Program-made: the position numbers and the translations under genes
NCBI RefSeq assembly: GCF_965118895.1
Contig: NZ_CBCPJJ010000008.1
Location: 310,001-374,000, forward strand
Direction of reading: 5' to 3'
Source: Rahnella inusitata_A
GTDB lineage: Bacteria; Pseudomonadota; Gammaproteobacteria; Enterobacterales; Enterobacteriaceae
DNA length: 64,000 nt
The notes under the pieces: generated by a model
What the model saw: the letters and a program-made list of their open reading frames with translations, nothing else
The model's database searches: none
What the model was told of the DNA's origin: nothing
Shown: in pieces, positions 35,280 through 44,342 of the stretch
Layout: each line of letters opens with the position of its first letter
Numbering within the stretch: position 1 is the first letter of the stretch

Positions 35280-36182
35280 ATGCTTACTTTACCGCAACGT
35301 GAACGTCGTCAGGCCTGGGTGCTCCTCGCGCCGATGCTGCTGATGATGTTCCTGCTGACCGCCTGGCCGCTGGCCCGCACGCTGTGGCTCAGTTTTACCG
35401 ACGCCGGACTTATCGGCGACGGCTCTGCGCCCAACTGGGTGGGCAGCGAAAACTTTCTCTACGCGCTGACCGATCCGGATTTTCGCGCAGCACTCTGGCG
35501 CACGCTGTATTTCACCGTAGTCTCGGTAATTATTGAAGGCTTTATCGGCGTGCTGGTTGCCCTGCTGCTCAATCAGCCCTTTTGGGGACGCAGCGCCCTG
35601 CGCGTCCTGGTGATTTTGCCGTGGGCGCTGCCGACTATCGTCAACGCCACCATGTGGCGACTGAATTTCAATCCGGATTACGGCAGCATCAACGCCCTGC
35701 TCACGCAGCTTGGCCTCATCGACACCTACCGCAGCTGGCTCGGTGACCCGTCTTCGGCCATTAACGCTGTGATGTTCGCGGATATCTGGAAGAACTACCC
35801 GCTGATCACCCTGCTGGTGCTGGCCGCGTTGCAGACAATACCAGAGGATTTATTCGAGGCGGCCCGTCTGGACGGCGCATCCGCATTCCGGCGTTTTCGT
35901 AAAATCACTTTACCGGCGATCGCCGCACCGCTGGCGGTGGCGCTTATTCTGCGCACGATTGACGCGTTTAAAGTCTTCGACATTATTTACGTCATGACCC
36001 GCGGCGGCCCGCTCGACAGCACCAAAACCGTCAGTTTCTTTGTCTATCAGGAATCCTTCAGTTATCTGCGCGCAGGCAGCGGTGCCGCTTACGCGATACT
36101 CATGACGCTGATTTGTGCCCTGCTCATTTTGATTTACATGGTGATGCTGCTGCGTCAGCGCCGTTCAGGGAGCGTCGAATGA
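35280..36182 (+). CDS. Sugar ABC transporter permease 1 (MalF/UgpA type)
   Basis: A 300-residue CUT1 permease with six helices and the EAA cytoplasmic loop 'EDLFEAARLDGASAFRRFRKITLPAIAAPL' (in parts), which contacts the ATPase. The start at 35280 (MLTLPQRERRQAW) follows GGGAATC and avoids the ATGs in the hairpin. Overlaps permease 2 by 4 bp (ATGA). Confidence 0.9.
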   Translation: MLTLPQRERRQAWVLLAPMLLMMFLLTAWPLARTLWLSFTDAGLIGDGSAPNWVGSENFLYALTDPDFRAALWRTLYFTVVSVIIEGFIGVLVALLLNQPFWGRSALRVLVILPWALPTIVNATMWRLNFNPDYGSINALLTQLGLIDTYRSWLGDPSSAINAVMFADIWKNYPLITLLVLAALQTIPEDLFEAARLDGASAFRRFRKITLPAIAAPLAVALILRTIDAFKVFDIIYVMTRGGPLDSTKTVSFFVYQESFSYLRAGSGAAYAILMTLICALLILIYMVMLLRQRRSGSVE

Positions 36183-37018
36183 AACAGAAAATCCGGCTTA
36201 TTCTGCGCTATCTCGCCGCGCTGGTTCTGGCCGCGTCGATCCTTGCACCCCTGGTGTGGATGTTCCTGATGAGCGTCAGCTCGGCGGCCGATCTGACCCG
36301 CATTCCGCTGGAATGGCTGCCGCGCCACTGGGATTTCAGCCGATACGCCAGCCTGCTGACCTTGCAGGCCGGGCAGCCCGGCGCGCTGTTCTTACACGCC
36401 CTTGGCAACAGCCTGCTGGTGGCCTGCGGTGCGACAATCATCTCCCTGCTGCTGGCCATTCCTGCGGCGTACAGCTTCTCGCGCTATCCCGGCCGCGACG
36501 GCTGGCTGTTTGGCGGTCTGGCGATTTACATGGTGCCGCCGGTGGCGTTCGTTCTGCCGCTGTACTTTATCCTGCAACAGCTTTCGCTGCTCAATACGCA
36601 CCTCGGGCTGATTTTGGTGTATTGCTCGATGATCCTGCCGTTCCTGACGTGGATGCTGAAAAACCAGTTCGACGCCCTGCCGATCGACATCGAACAGGCC
36701 GCGCGCCTTGACGGTCTTCGCTACTGGCAGGTGCTGCTGCGCATTACGCTGCCGCTGGCAAAACCGGCGCTGGGTGCCTCAGCGATGTTTGGCTGGCTGC
36801 TGGCATGGGATGAATTCTTTTACGCGCTGCTGTTCACCAACAATATCGACGCCCAGACGTTGCCGGTCACCATCGCCGGTTTCACCGCCGGGCGCGCCAC
36901 CGATGACGGGCTGATTGCCGCCGTCGGCATTCTGGCGGCCATTCCGCCGCTCTTTGTTGCCCTCTGGCTGCAAAAAACACTGGTCAGCGGGTTAACCGCT
37001 GGCGGCAGCAAGGGATAA
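36179..37018 (+). CDS. Sugar ABC transporter permease 2 (MalG/UgpE type)
   Basis: A 279-residue CUT1 partner permease with about six helices; its EAA loop reads 'IDIEQAARLDGLRYWQVLLRITLPLAKPAL' in parts, followed by 'FGWLLAWDEFFYALLFTN', a family hallmark. The start ATG at 36179 overlaps the previous stop; an in-frame ATG at 36113 lies within the upstream gene. Confidence 0.9.
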   Translation: MKQKIRLILRYLAALVLAASILAPLVWMFLMSVSSAADLTRIPLEWLPRHWDFSRYASLLTLQAGQPGALFLHALGNSLLVACGATIISLLLAIPAAYSFSRYPGRDGWLFGGLAIYMVPPVAFVLPLYFILQQLSLLNTHLGLILVYCSMILPFLTWMLKNQFDALPIDIEQAARLDGLRYWQVLLRITLPLAKPALGASAMFGWLLAWDEFFYALLFTNNIDAQTLPVTIAGFTAGRATDDGLIAAVGILAAIPPLFVALWLQKTLVSGLTAGGSKG

Positions 37019-37022
37019 GCTC

Positions 37023-37991
37023 ATGGGAAACGTAACAAGAATGAAGAAACCCGACGCCTTTGCCACGCTGTTCGTGGCGGGCAATATCAATGTGGATTTG
37101 ATCATGAGTACGCTGCACGCCTGGCCGAAAAAAGGCACCGAAGCGATGCTCGACAGCAGCTCCCTGCGCCCCGGCGGTTCTGCGGGTAACTGCGCGCTGG
37201 CGCTGGCGGCGCTCGGTACGCCCCATCGTTTAGTCGCCAATCAGGGCAACGATCAGTTTACCGGCTGGCTGGCGGGTTTATTTCCAGAAAGCGCACCCCA
37301 CTGGCCGACCGCCGACTGCGAAACCTCGCTGACTTTCGGCGTGACGCATCCGGACCATGAACGCACATTCTTTAGTAATCAGGGGCACATCGTTCGCCTT
37401 TCGATGCAGGACGTGCTCGCGCAATTACCGGAAACCGCGCAGCCCGGCGACTGGGTACTGCTCTGCGGAACCTGGCTTTGTACCGCGCTGTACGCGGACT
37501 ATCCGCAACTGCTTTCCACGCTGAAACAGCGCGGTTATCACGTTGCCGTCGACAGCGGCTGGCCACCGCAGGACTGGAGCGATGCACTGCGTGAACAAGC
37601 GGCGAACTGGCTGCCGTTTTGCGATGCGCTGCTGCTCAATGAAGTTGAAACGCTCGGGCTGGCCGATGCCGTCACGCTCGACGCCGCCGCTCACCGCCTG
37701 CTTTCGCAGATGGCAGACGGTGCTTTTTGCGTTGCCAAATGCGGGCCTGAGGGCGCGCGTTTGTGGTCAGCCGCTCTGATACTGCATCAGCACGCCGAAC
37801 CGGTGGAGGTCGTCGATACCATCGGTGCCGGCGACAGTTTTAACGCCGGATTTTTATCCGCGCTGATTTATGGCCTGCCGCCTGCCACGGCGCTGCAATG
37901 GGGGGTGCGCGTCGCCGGTTGTGCGATTGGCAGTTCCCCGCGCCGTTACCCTGACTGGCAATCGCTTTTTGGCCTTGTGGAGAACATCTAA
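37023..37991 (+). CDS. PfkB-family carbohydrate kinase
   Basis: A 322-residue ribokinase-like kinase. N-terminal 'VAGNINVDLIMSTLHAWPKKGTEAM' and 'RPGGSAGNCALALAALG', then the C-terminal active-site motif 'DTIGAGDSFNAGFLSALIYG' with the catalytic Asp. It would phosphorylate the sugar entering through the surrounding ABC system, or its hydrolysis product. It lies 4 bp after permease 2 and abuts the ATPase gene (TAAATG), so it belongs in the operon. A kinase inside a CUT1 operon is a clue that the substrate arrives unphosphorylated; the sugar itself is unknown. Confidence 0.88.
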   Translation: MGNVTRMKKPDAFATLFVAGNINVDLIMSTLHAWPKKGTEAMLDSSSLRPGGSAGNCALALAALGTPHRLVANQGNDQFTGWLAGLFPESAPHWPTADCETSLTFGVTHPDHERTFFSNQGHIVRLSMQDVLAQLPETAQPGDWVLLCGTWLCTALYADYPQLLSTLKQRGYHVAVDSGWPPQDWSDALREQAANWLPFCDALLLNEVETLGLADAVTLDAAAHRLLSQMADGAFCVAKCGPEGARLWSAALILHQHAEPVEVVDTIGAGDSFNAGFLSALIYGLPPATALQWGVRVAGCAIGSSPRRYPDWQSLFGLVENI

Positions 37992-39080
37992 ATGGCTCTG
38001 GTAGAACTGGTAAAAGTCGCCAAACGTTACGGCAAAGTACAGGTATTGAAACCGCTGGATCTGACCATTCCTGACGGCAGTTTCACCGTGCTGGTCGGGC
38101 CGTCGGGCTGTGGGAAATCGACGCTGCTGCGCTTGCTGGCTGGTCTCGAATCCCTTTCGGACGGCGATATTCTGCTCGATAAACAGCAGATTAATAATTT
38201 TGACCCCGCCGATCGTGACATCGCGATGGTATTTCAAAGCTATGCGCTGTATCCGCACCTGACCGTGGCCGAGAATATGGCGTTCCATATGCAGGTGAAA
38301 AAAGTGCCGAAAGCCGAACAGCAGGCGAAAGTTCAGCAGGCGGCGAAAGTGCTGGGCATTGACCATCTGCTGAAACGCTTACCGAAAGATTTGTCCGGCG
38401 GCCAGCGTCAGCGTGTGGCGATGGGTCGCGCGCTGGTGCGTAATCCGAAAGTGTTTTTGTTCGATGAACCGCTCTCAAATCTCGACGCACAGTTGCGTAT
38501 GGAGCTGCGCGCCGAAATCAAATCGCTGCATCAGCAGTTCCGCACCACGACGGTGTATGTGACGCACGATCAGGTAGAGGCGATGACGCTGGCGGACAAT
38601 ATCGTGGTGATGAAAGACGGATTTATTGTGCAACAGGGCGATCCGCTGTCGATTTACGATAAACCAGTCAACACCTTCGTGGCGCGGTTCATTGGCTCTC
38701 CGCCGATGAACTTACTCAGCGGCGTGTTTCAGAGTATCGACGGAAAACCGGGCGTCACCTGCGAACAGCTGTGGTTCGCGCTGCCAGAAAAATGGGCATT
38801 GCAGGCGCGTCATTCCGAAGGACTGCCGGTCACGCTCGGCCTGCGCCCGCACGATCTCCGTCCGGTGCAACACAGCGCCCAGCCCGCCGCGACGCTGAGA
38901 CTGCTGGAAGTCACCGGCGAAAGCAGCCTGCTGCACATCGACTGGAGCGGCTTCCCACTGCACGTTCAGTTCGCCGGTCGGGCGCGCGTCAGCGCCGATC
39001 AGCCGCTGTATCTTGAAGCCAACAGCGACGCCATTCATTTGTTTGATGCGGCAACGGGGGAGCGGCTGGCGGAGGTATAA
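37992..39080 (+). CDS. Sugar ABC transporter ATPase (UgpC/MalK type)
   Basis: A 362-residue ATPase: Walker A 'GPSGCGKST' near residue 37, Q-loop 'MVFQSYALYP', signature 'LSGGQRQRVAMGRALVRNP', Walker B 'VFLFDEPLSNLDAQLR', switch 'VTHDQVEAMTLAD', and a C-terminal TOBE/OB regulatory domain (about 235-360). It completes the transporter of the preceding genes. The terminator at 39088-39116 ends the operon. Confidence 0.93.
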   Translation: MALVELVKVAKRYGKVQVLKPLDLTIPDGSFTVLVGPSGCGKSTLLRLLAGLESLSDGDILLDKQQINNFDPADRDIAMVFQSYALYPHLTVAENMAFHMQVKKVPKAEQQAKVQQAAKVLGIDHLLKRLPKDLSGGQRQRVAMGRALVRNPKVFLFDEPLSNLDAQLRMELRAEIKSLHQQFRTTTVYVTHDQVEAMTLADNIVVMKDGFIVQQGDPLSIYDKPVNTFVARFIGSPPMNLLSGVFQSIDGKPGVTCEQLWFALPEKWALQARHSEGLPVTLGLRPHDLRPVQHSAQPAATLRLLEVTGESSLLHIDWSGFPLHVQFAGRARVSADQPLYLEANSDAIHLFDAATGERLAEV

Positions 39081-39087
39081 TTTCCCC

Positions 39088-39116
39088 ACGCCTTCCTCAT
39101 ACGGGGAAGGCGTTTC
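39088..39116 (+). terminator. Terminator of the sugar ABC operon
   Basis: Perfect 9-bp stem ACGCCTTCC (39088-39096) and GGAAGGCGT (39105-39113) followed by TTCTG. It lies 8 bp after the ATPase stop codon. The U run is short. Confidence 0.7.
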
Positions 39117-39185
39117 TGTCATTGACGCCTCCCCCCAATACGCTATGCTCAAACCTTGCCTGGTTGATTAGCGCGCTTACCATCT

Positions 39186-40631
39186 ATGAGCTTGTTCCCT
39201 ATCAAAAAATTCTCGCTGCCTCCGGGTTCCGCACTGCCGCTGCTGGTTGCAGGGGCATTTTTCATGGAAAACCTCGACGCGACGGTGATCGTCACCGCGC
39301 TGCCGCAAATGGCGAAAGACTTCGGCGTGCATCCGGTGGATATGAACATTGGCGTGTCGGCCTACATTCTGACGCTCACGGTGTTTATTCCCGCCAGCGG
39401 CTGGATTGCTAACCGGTTTGGCACGCGCAATATTTTCTCGCTGGCAATCGTTCTGTTCACCCTCGCCTCGATGTTGTGCTCCGCCAGCGCCAGCCTCGGG
39501 ACCTTTACCGCCGCGCGCATGTTGCAGGGGTTTGCCGGGGCGCTGATGGTGCCGGTCGGGCGTTTGGTGGTGCTGAAAAATACCCAAAAATCGGATTTGA
39601 TCCGTGCGATAGCCACCATTACCTGGCCCGGTCTGGTCGCGCCTATCCTCGGGCCGCCGCTCGGCGGTTTTATTACCACCTATGCTTCGTGGCACTGGAT
39701 TTTTATTCTCAACGCGCCGTTAGGGATTATCGCATTGCTGTTCGCCCGCAGGCTTATTCCGCAGGCACCGGGGGAGAAAGGCGTGCCGTTTGACGTCACC
39801 GGTTTTATCCTCACCGGCATGGCCTGTCTGGGGCTTACCTTCGGGCTGGATAAATTCAACGAAGGCCAGATCGACTGGAAACCGGTCGCGATGGTCGGTG
39901 GCGCACTGATTGCGGGTGCGCTGGCGGCATGGCATTCAAAACGGGCTGCTCATCCTTTGCTGCCGCTGGTGGCGCTGAAAATCAGAAGTTACGCCGTCAC
40001 AATTTACGGCGGTTCGCTGTTCCGTATCGCCATCGGCGCCCTGCCATTCCTGCTGCCGCTGATGTTCCAGCTTGGTTACGGCATGAGCGCGTTTGATGCC
40101 GGTTTACTGGTGCTGGCCGTGTTTGCCGGAAATCTGGCGATGAAGCCTTTTACTTCGGCGATTTTGCACCGCTTCCGCTTTAAGTCGATTATGCTGATTA
40201 ACGGCCTGCTCAATTCGGCGACGATTTTTGCCTGCGCGCTGTTAACGCCTGAAGTACCGGCTGCGCTGACGCTGTTGCTGTTATTCGCCAGCGGCATGAC
40301 CCGGTCGATGCAGTTCACGGCACTGAATACGCTGGCCTTCTCGCAGGTTCCCGGCGAGCAGATGGGCGGCGCGAATACGCTGTTTAACACCGCGCAGCAG
40401 CTCTCCACCGGCCTCGGCATTGCCATTGGCGCGCTCTCCCTGCGCATCGCCGAACACTTTTTACCAGCCAGTGAAACCCTGCAGGTGGGAACGTTCCACA
40501 TTGCCTTCATCATTATCGGTGTGTTTTCGCTGGCAGGCACTCTCGACAGCCTGACGCTGGATAAGACCGCGGGCGACGAATTGCGATATAAAAAAGAATC
40601 TGTACCCCAACCGGCTGCGCCGGATAAATAA
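39186..40631 (+). CDS. MFS multidrug efflux pump, DHA2 family
   Basis: A 481-residue 14-helix major-facilitator protein. Motif A-like loop 'SGWIANRFGTRNIF' after helix 2, 'ARMLQGFAGALMVPVGRLVVLKN' and the antiporter motif C-like 'GPPLGGFITTYASWHWIF' are visible. 'FFMENLDATVIVTALPQMAKDFGV' is the DHA2 start signature. It resembles MdtD and EmrB relatives, but the substrates are unknown and I give no symbol. A gene of its own, 105 bp after the sugar operon, 46 bp before the aldo-keto reductase. Confidence 0.85.
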   Translation: MSLFPIKKFSLPPGSALPLLVAGAFFMENLDATVIVTALPQMAKDFGVHPVDMNIGVSAYILTLTVFIPASGWIANRFGTRNIFSLAIVLFTLASMLCSASASLGTFTAARMLQGFAGALMVPVGRLVVLKNTQKSDLIRAIATITWPGLVAPILGPPLGGFITTYASWHWIFILNAPLGIIALLFARRLIPQAPGEKGVPFDVTGFILTGMACLGLTFGLDKFNEGQIDWKPVAMVGGALIAGALAAWHSKRAAHPLLPLVALKIRSYAVTIYGGSLFRIAIGALPFLLPLMFQLGYGMSAFDAGLLVLAVFAGNLAMKPFTSAILHRFRFKSIMLINGLLNSATIFACALLTPEVPAALTLLLLFASGMTRSMQFTALNTLAFSQVPGEQMGGANTLFNTAQQLSTGLGIAIGALSLRIAEHFLPASETLQVGTFHIAFIIIGVFSLAGTLDSLTLDKTAGDELRYKKESVPQPAAPDK

Positions 40632-40677
40632 AGCGCAGCCAGACTGAAATTAAGTATCCGAAAAATGGAGAAATACC

Positions 40678-41733
40678 ATGGAATACCGCTTGTTAGGCCG
40701 CTCTGGCCTGAAAGTTTCAGTTCTCAGCCTTGGCACCATGACGTTTGGTGGTCAGGGGAAATTCGCCAAAACCGGCCAGACTGACGTCGAAGCCGCACAA
40801 CGCCAGATCGGACTGTGTCTTGATGCGGGCATCAACCTGTTCGACACCGCCGACGTCTATTCAGGCGGTGAATCTGAAGTCATCCTCGGCAAGGCGCTCG
40901 GCGACAAACGCCACGACGTGCTGATCGCCAGTAAAGCGCGCTTCCCGATGGGCGATGGCCCGAACGATCGCGGCTCATCGCGTCACCATATCCTGCGCGC
41001 CTGCGAAGCCAGCCTGAAGCGTCTGAACACTGACTATCTTGATTTGTATCAGCTGCATCAATGGGACGGACAGACGCCGCTGGAAGAAACACTGCGCGCC
41101 CTCGATGACTTAGTCAGCAGCGGTAAAGTACGTTACGTGGGGGTCTCGAACTTTTCCGCCTGGCATGTAATGAAAACGCTGGGCGTCGCGCAAGCCAGTC
41201 ATTATATTCGCCCGGTCAGCCAGCAAATCCATTACACCTTGCAGGCGCGCGAAGCCGAATACGAATTATTGCCTGCGGCGCAGGATCAGGGGCTCGGCAC
41301 GCTGGTCTGGAGTCCGCTGGCGGGCGGATTGCTCTCCGGCAAATATCGCCGCAATCAGGCAGCGCCTGAAGGCACCCGCCATCTGGCCGACTGGGGCGAG
41401 CCGCCGGTGCGTGATGAAAGCGCACTTTACGACGTGGTGGATGTGCTGGTAGAGATCGCCGAAGCCCGTGGCGTCTCGGCGGCGCAGATCGCGCTGGCGT
41501 GGCTGATTGCCCGGCCACAGGTGACGTCGGTGATCGTCGGCGCGCGCAACGATACCCAGCTGCAGGACAATCTCAAAGCCGCTGACTTAACGCTCACCCA
41601 CGAAGAAATAGAAAAACTCAATGCTGTCAGTCAGTTGCCGTTGCTGTATCCTTACTGGCACCAGGCGCAGACGGCGCCAGACCGTCTCTCGGCGGCGGAT
41701 TTATCACTGATTGCGCCCTATCTGAATAAGTAA
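40678..41733 (+). CDS. Aldo-keto reductase
   Basis: A 351-residue AKR with TIM-barrel fold. The catalytic tetrad is visible: D56 and Y61 (in 'FDTADVYSGG'), K86 ('IASKARF') and H127 ('YQLHQWD'). The C-terminal 'VIVGARNDTQLQDNLKA' binds NADPH phosphate. It reduces aldehydes or ketones with NADPH; the substrate is not clear, although the family includes dehydrogenases such as YajO. A strong ribosome site (GGAG) precedes the ATG; a terminator follows at 41758. Confidence 0.86.
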   Translation: MEYRLLGRSGLKVSVLSLGTMTFGGQGKFAKTGQTDVEAAQRQIGLCLDAGINLFDTADVYSGGESEVILGKALGDKRHDVLIASKARFPMGDGPNDRGSSRHHILRACEASLKRLNTDYLDLYQLHQWDGQTPLEETLRALDDLVSSGKVRYVGVSNFSAWHVMKTLGVAQASHYIRPVSQQIHYTLQAREAEYELLPAAQDQGLGTLVWSPLAGGLLSGKYRRNQAAPEGTRHLADWGEPPVRDESALYDVVDVLVEIAEARGVSAAQIALAWLIARPQVTSVIVGARNDTQLQDNLKAADLTLTHEEIEKLNAVSQLPLLYPYWHQAQTAPDRLSAADLSLIAPYLNK

Positions 41734-41757
41734 TGGCAATAAAATGATACCAACGCA

Positions 41758-41787
41758 GACCGGCTTACCCTGCCGGTCTCGTTATTT
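41758..41787 (+). terminator. Terminator after the aldo-keto reductase
   Basis: Perfect 7-bp stem GACCGGC and GCCGGTC with a 7-base loop, followed by TCGTTATTTTT. It lies 25 bp after the stop codon and separates it from ydfG. Confidence 0.75.
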
Positions 41788-41857
41788 TTGTGTTAATACT
41801 GACAGCGTCTTTTTGTGTGCCGCAGGCGCACTTTGCCTAAAACAGAGGAATACCGGG

Positions 41858-42607
41858 ATGATTATTTTTGTTACCGGCGCCACCGCCGGATTTGGTGCAG
41901 AAATCGCACGTAAGTTTGTCAAAGAAGGTCATAAAGTCATTGCCACCGGCCGCCGCAAAGAGCGTCTGGATGATCTGAAAGCCGAACTGGGAGACGCGCT
42001 GTACGCTGTAGAACTGGACGTCACCAACCGCGCATCCATTCAGGATGCCATCGACAGCCTGCCTGCCGAATGGCGTAATATCGACGTGCTGGTGAACAAT
42101 GCCGGCCTGGCGCTCGGTCTGGAAAAAGCCGACAAAGCCTCGCTGGAAGACTGGGATAAAATGATCGACACCAACACCAAAGGCCTGGTGTACATGACCC
42201 GCGCCGTGCTGCCGGGCATGGTTGAACGTAATATCGGGCACGTGATCAACATCGGCTCTACCGCCGGTAACTGGCCGTACGCGGGCGGCAACGTCTACGG
42301 CGCGACCAAAGCCTTCGTCCGTCAGTTCAGCCTGAACCTGCGCACCGACCTGCACGGCACCCACGTTCGCGTCACCAACATCGAACCGGGCCTGTGCGGC
42401 GGTACTGAATTCTCCAGCGTGCGCTTTAAAGGCGACGATGAGAAAGTCAGCAAAACCTACGACAACACCAATCCGCTGACCGCCGTGGACGTCGCCGAAT
42501 CCGTCTTCTGGGTTTCAACGCTGCCTGCGCACGTCAACATCAACAGTATTGAGATGATGCCGGTCAGCCAGTCTCTCGCCGGTTTGCAGGTACATCGCGA
42601 AGAGTGA
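41858..42607 (+). CDS. ydfG: NADP-dependent 3-hydroxy acid dehydrogenase YdfG
   Basis: A 249-residue short-chain dehydrogenase (E. coli 248) that oxidises L-allo-threonine, serine and 3-hydroxypropionate with NADP; it also reduces malonic semialdehyde in the Rut pathway. Nucleotide motif 'TGATAGFG', 'NNAGLALG', and the catalytic triad S134, Y147 and K151 ('NIGSTAGNWPY', 'VYGATKAFVRQ') are present. The ATG at 41858 matches the family; a 38-codon in-frame extension runs through the upstream terminator. AGAGG precedes the start. Confidence 0.95.
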   Translation: MIIFVTGATAGFGAEIARKFVKEGHKVIATGRRKERLDDLKAELGDALYAVELDVTNRASIQDAIDSLPAEWRNIDVLVNNAGLALGLEKADKASLEDWDKMIDTNTKGLVYMTRAVLPGMVERNIGHVINIGSTAGNWPYAGGNVYGATKAFVRQFSLNLRTDLHGTHVRVTNIEPGLCGGTEFSSVRFKGDDEKVSKTYDNTNPLTAVDVAESVFWVSTLPAHVNINSIEMMPVSQSLAGLQVHREE

Positions 42608-42640
42608 TCTTGTTTCCTGATATGGACGAGAAATAATGAA

Positions 42641-42665
42641 AAGCAGCTCCGGCTGCTTTTTTTAT
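42641..42665 (+). terminator. Terminator of ydfG
   Basis: Stem AAGCAGC (42641-42647) and GCTGCTT (42652-42658) with loop TCCG and a run of nine T. Confidence 0.9.
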
Positions 42666-42685
42666 TTCTCCGGTACGGCCATAAA

Positions 42686-42716
42686 CAAAAAAGGCGCGGC
42701 AAAACTGCCCGCGCCC
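42686..42716 (-). terminator. Terminator of the purine permease gene
   Basis: On the minus strand the stem GGCGCGG and CCGCGCC (42693-42699 with 42709-42715) precedes a T run. It faces the ydfG terminator. Confidence 0.85.
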
Positions 42717-42736
42717 TTCTTCTCACTGAATGCGAA

Positions 42737-44032
42737 TTACGCGCTCAGCCAGCCCAGCTTAATCACAAACAAAATCGACAGCACGATCAGCGCGGAATTC
42801 AGCTCACGCCAGCGGCCGGTCAGCAGTTTGCACAGTGTCCAGGTGATAAAACCGAACGCGATGCCGTTAGCAATGGAGTACGTGAATGGCATGGTGAGCG
42901 CCGTCACGGTGACCGGCGCGGCGACGGTGATGTCTTTCCAGTCAATCTCTGCCAGACCTGATGTCATCAGCACCGCGATGAACAGCAGCGCCGGAGCAGT
43001 GGCGAAGGCCGGAACGCTTCCCGCCAGCGGTGCGAAGAACAGGCTCAACAGGAACAGAATAGCAACCACAATCGCCGTCAGCCCGGTACGTCCACCGGCG
43101 CTCACGCCCGCAGCAGATTCGATATAACTGGTGGTGGTTGACGTCCCGAGTAAAGAACCAAACAGCGCAGCGGCACTGTCAGCCACCAGCGCGCGGCCCA
43201 TTTTCGGAATGTTGCCGTCTTCGTCCGCCAGCCCTGCGCGTTTGGTCACGCCAATCAGGGTACCGGAGTTATCGAACACATCCACGAACAGGAACGCGAA
43301 GATAACGCTAATCAGCGACACGTTGAACGCGCCTTTGATATCCAGCTGCATGAAGGTTGGCGCGATAGACGGCGGCATCGACATGATCCCACCGAAGGCC
43401 GAATAACCCAGTGCGATAGCCAGTACGGTCACGGCCAATACGCCGATAAGCACAGCACCGGTGACTCTGCGCGCTTCCAGTACCACGATCAGAATGAAAC
43501 CCAGCATGGCGAACAGCGGCCCCGGTTTGGTCAGGTCGCCCAAACCTACCAGCGTGGCCGGATTTGCAATCACGATACCGGCGTTTTCCAGCGCGATCAG
43601 CGCCAGGAACAACCCGATACCCGCGGCAATCGCCGAGCGCAACGGCAACGGGATACTGCGGATGATCCATTCACGGATTTTAAAAATGGATAACGCGAAG
43701 AAAATACAGGCGGAAAGGAACACCGCACCCAAAGCGATCTGCCACGTATAACCCATGTGCAAAACAACGGTGTAGGTGAAAAAGGCGTTTAATCCCATAC
43801 CCGGTGCCAGCGCGATCGGGTAGTTTGCAATGAAGCCCATCAGCGCGGAACCGATTGCGGCAGCAAGACACGTCGCAACAAAAACGGAACCTTTATCCAT
43901 ACCCGTCGCGCCCAAAATAGACGGGTTAACGAACAGAATATAAGCCATTGCTAAAAATGTAGTCAGTCCTGCCACAATCTCCGTGCGCACGTTAGTGCGG
44001 TGAGCTTTTAACTTAAATATTTTTTCTAACAT
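42737..44032 (-). CDS. Purine permease, NCS2 AzgA-like family
   Basis: A 431-residue membrane protein with 12 to 14 helices, similar to the adenine permeases AdeP and AdeQ and other AzgA-like carriers. Hallmarks: 'TEIVAGLTTFLAMAYILFVNPSIL', 'APGMGLNAFF', 'VDVFDNSGTLIGVTKRAGL', 'ESAAGVSAGGRTGLTA'. It carries adenine, guanine or hypoxanthine by proton symport; the specificity cannot be set by eye. The start at 44032 (MLEKIFKLKAH) agrees with relatives, although an open frame extends 50 codons upstream. It fits the other purine genes here (add, guaD, xdh) and is divergent from the LysR gene. Confidence 0.87.
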   Translation of the reverse strand: MLEKIFKLKAHRTNVRTEIVAGLTTFLAMAYILFVNPSILGATGMDKGSVFVATCLAAAIGSALMGFIANYPIALAPGMGLNAFFTYTVVLHMGYTWQIALGAVFLSACIFFALSIFKIREWIIRSIPLPLRSAIAAGIGLFLALIALENAGIVIANPATLVGLGDLTKPGPLFAMLGFILIVVLEARRVTGAVLIGVLAVTVLAIALGYSAFGGIMSMPPSIAPTFMQLDIKGAFNVSLISVIFAFLFVDVFDNSGTLIGVTKRAGLADEDGNIPKMGRALVADSAAALFGSLLGTSTTTSYIESAAGVSAGGRTGLTAIVVAILFLLSLFFAPLAGSVPAFATAPALLFIAVLMTSGLAEIDWKDITVAAPVTVTALTMPFTYSIANGIAFGFITWTLCKLLTGRWRELNSALIVLSILFVIKLGWLSA

Positions 44033-44342
44033 GAGAAGGAATCTCTTGGTCGCGTGATCACTTTTCATCTGGCGATCAAATAGCGCACGCTTGTTATTAG
44101 TATTGTTTTTCAAAACACGCCCGCGCGCCCGCAGTGAGGGATGCCACAATTCGCCCCACTGCCTGTACTGATAGCGGAACACGAGCTAAAAACGTGTTTT
44201 GACGAACCCTGTCATTGCCACTTTGTACGTAAAACAACCTGAGGACATTGTTTTACAAAGGGGCATCGCACAATCTAGGAAAAATGAGTGATGCAGTCCA
44301 TAATAGATATCTCACTTATTCACTGCATAAATTAGTACACCT
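44033..44342. promoter_or_regulatory. Divergent permease/LysR control region
   Basis: A 310-bp gap between two outward-facing genes, with their promoters. It contains the inverted repeat at 44229-44256. I see no purine riboswitch fold or PurR box. Confidence 0.5.
44221..44261. promoter_or_regulatory. Inverted repeat, candidate LysR operator
   Basis: GTAAAACAA (44229-44237) and TTGTTTTAC (44248-44256) form a perfect 9-bp palindrome with a 10-bp spacer. The symmetry continues outside as CTTTGT and CAAAG, with four extra bases ACGT in the left arm. It lies about 90 bp before the LysR start and 200 bp before the permease. Likely bound by the LysR protein; not proven. Confidence 0.6.

Noticed and set aside
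44033..44342. Purine riboswitch ahead of the purine permease
   Set aside because: No three-way-junction pattern or conserved loop sequences were seen.
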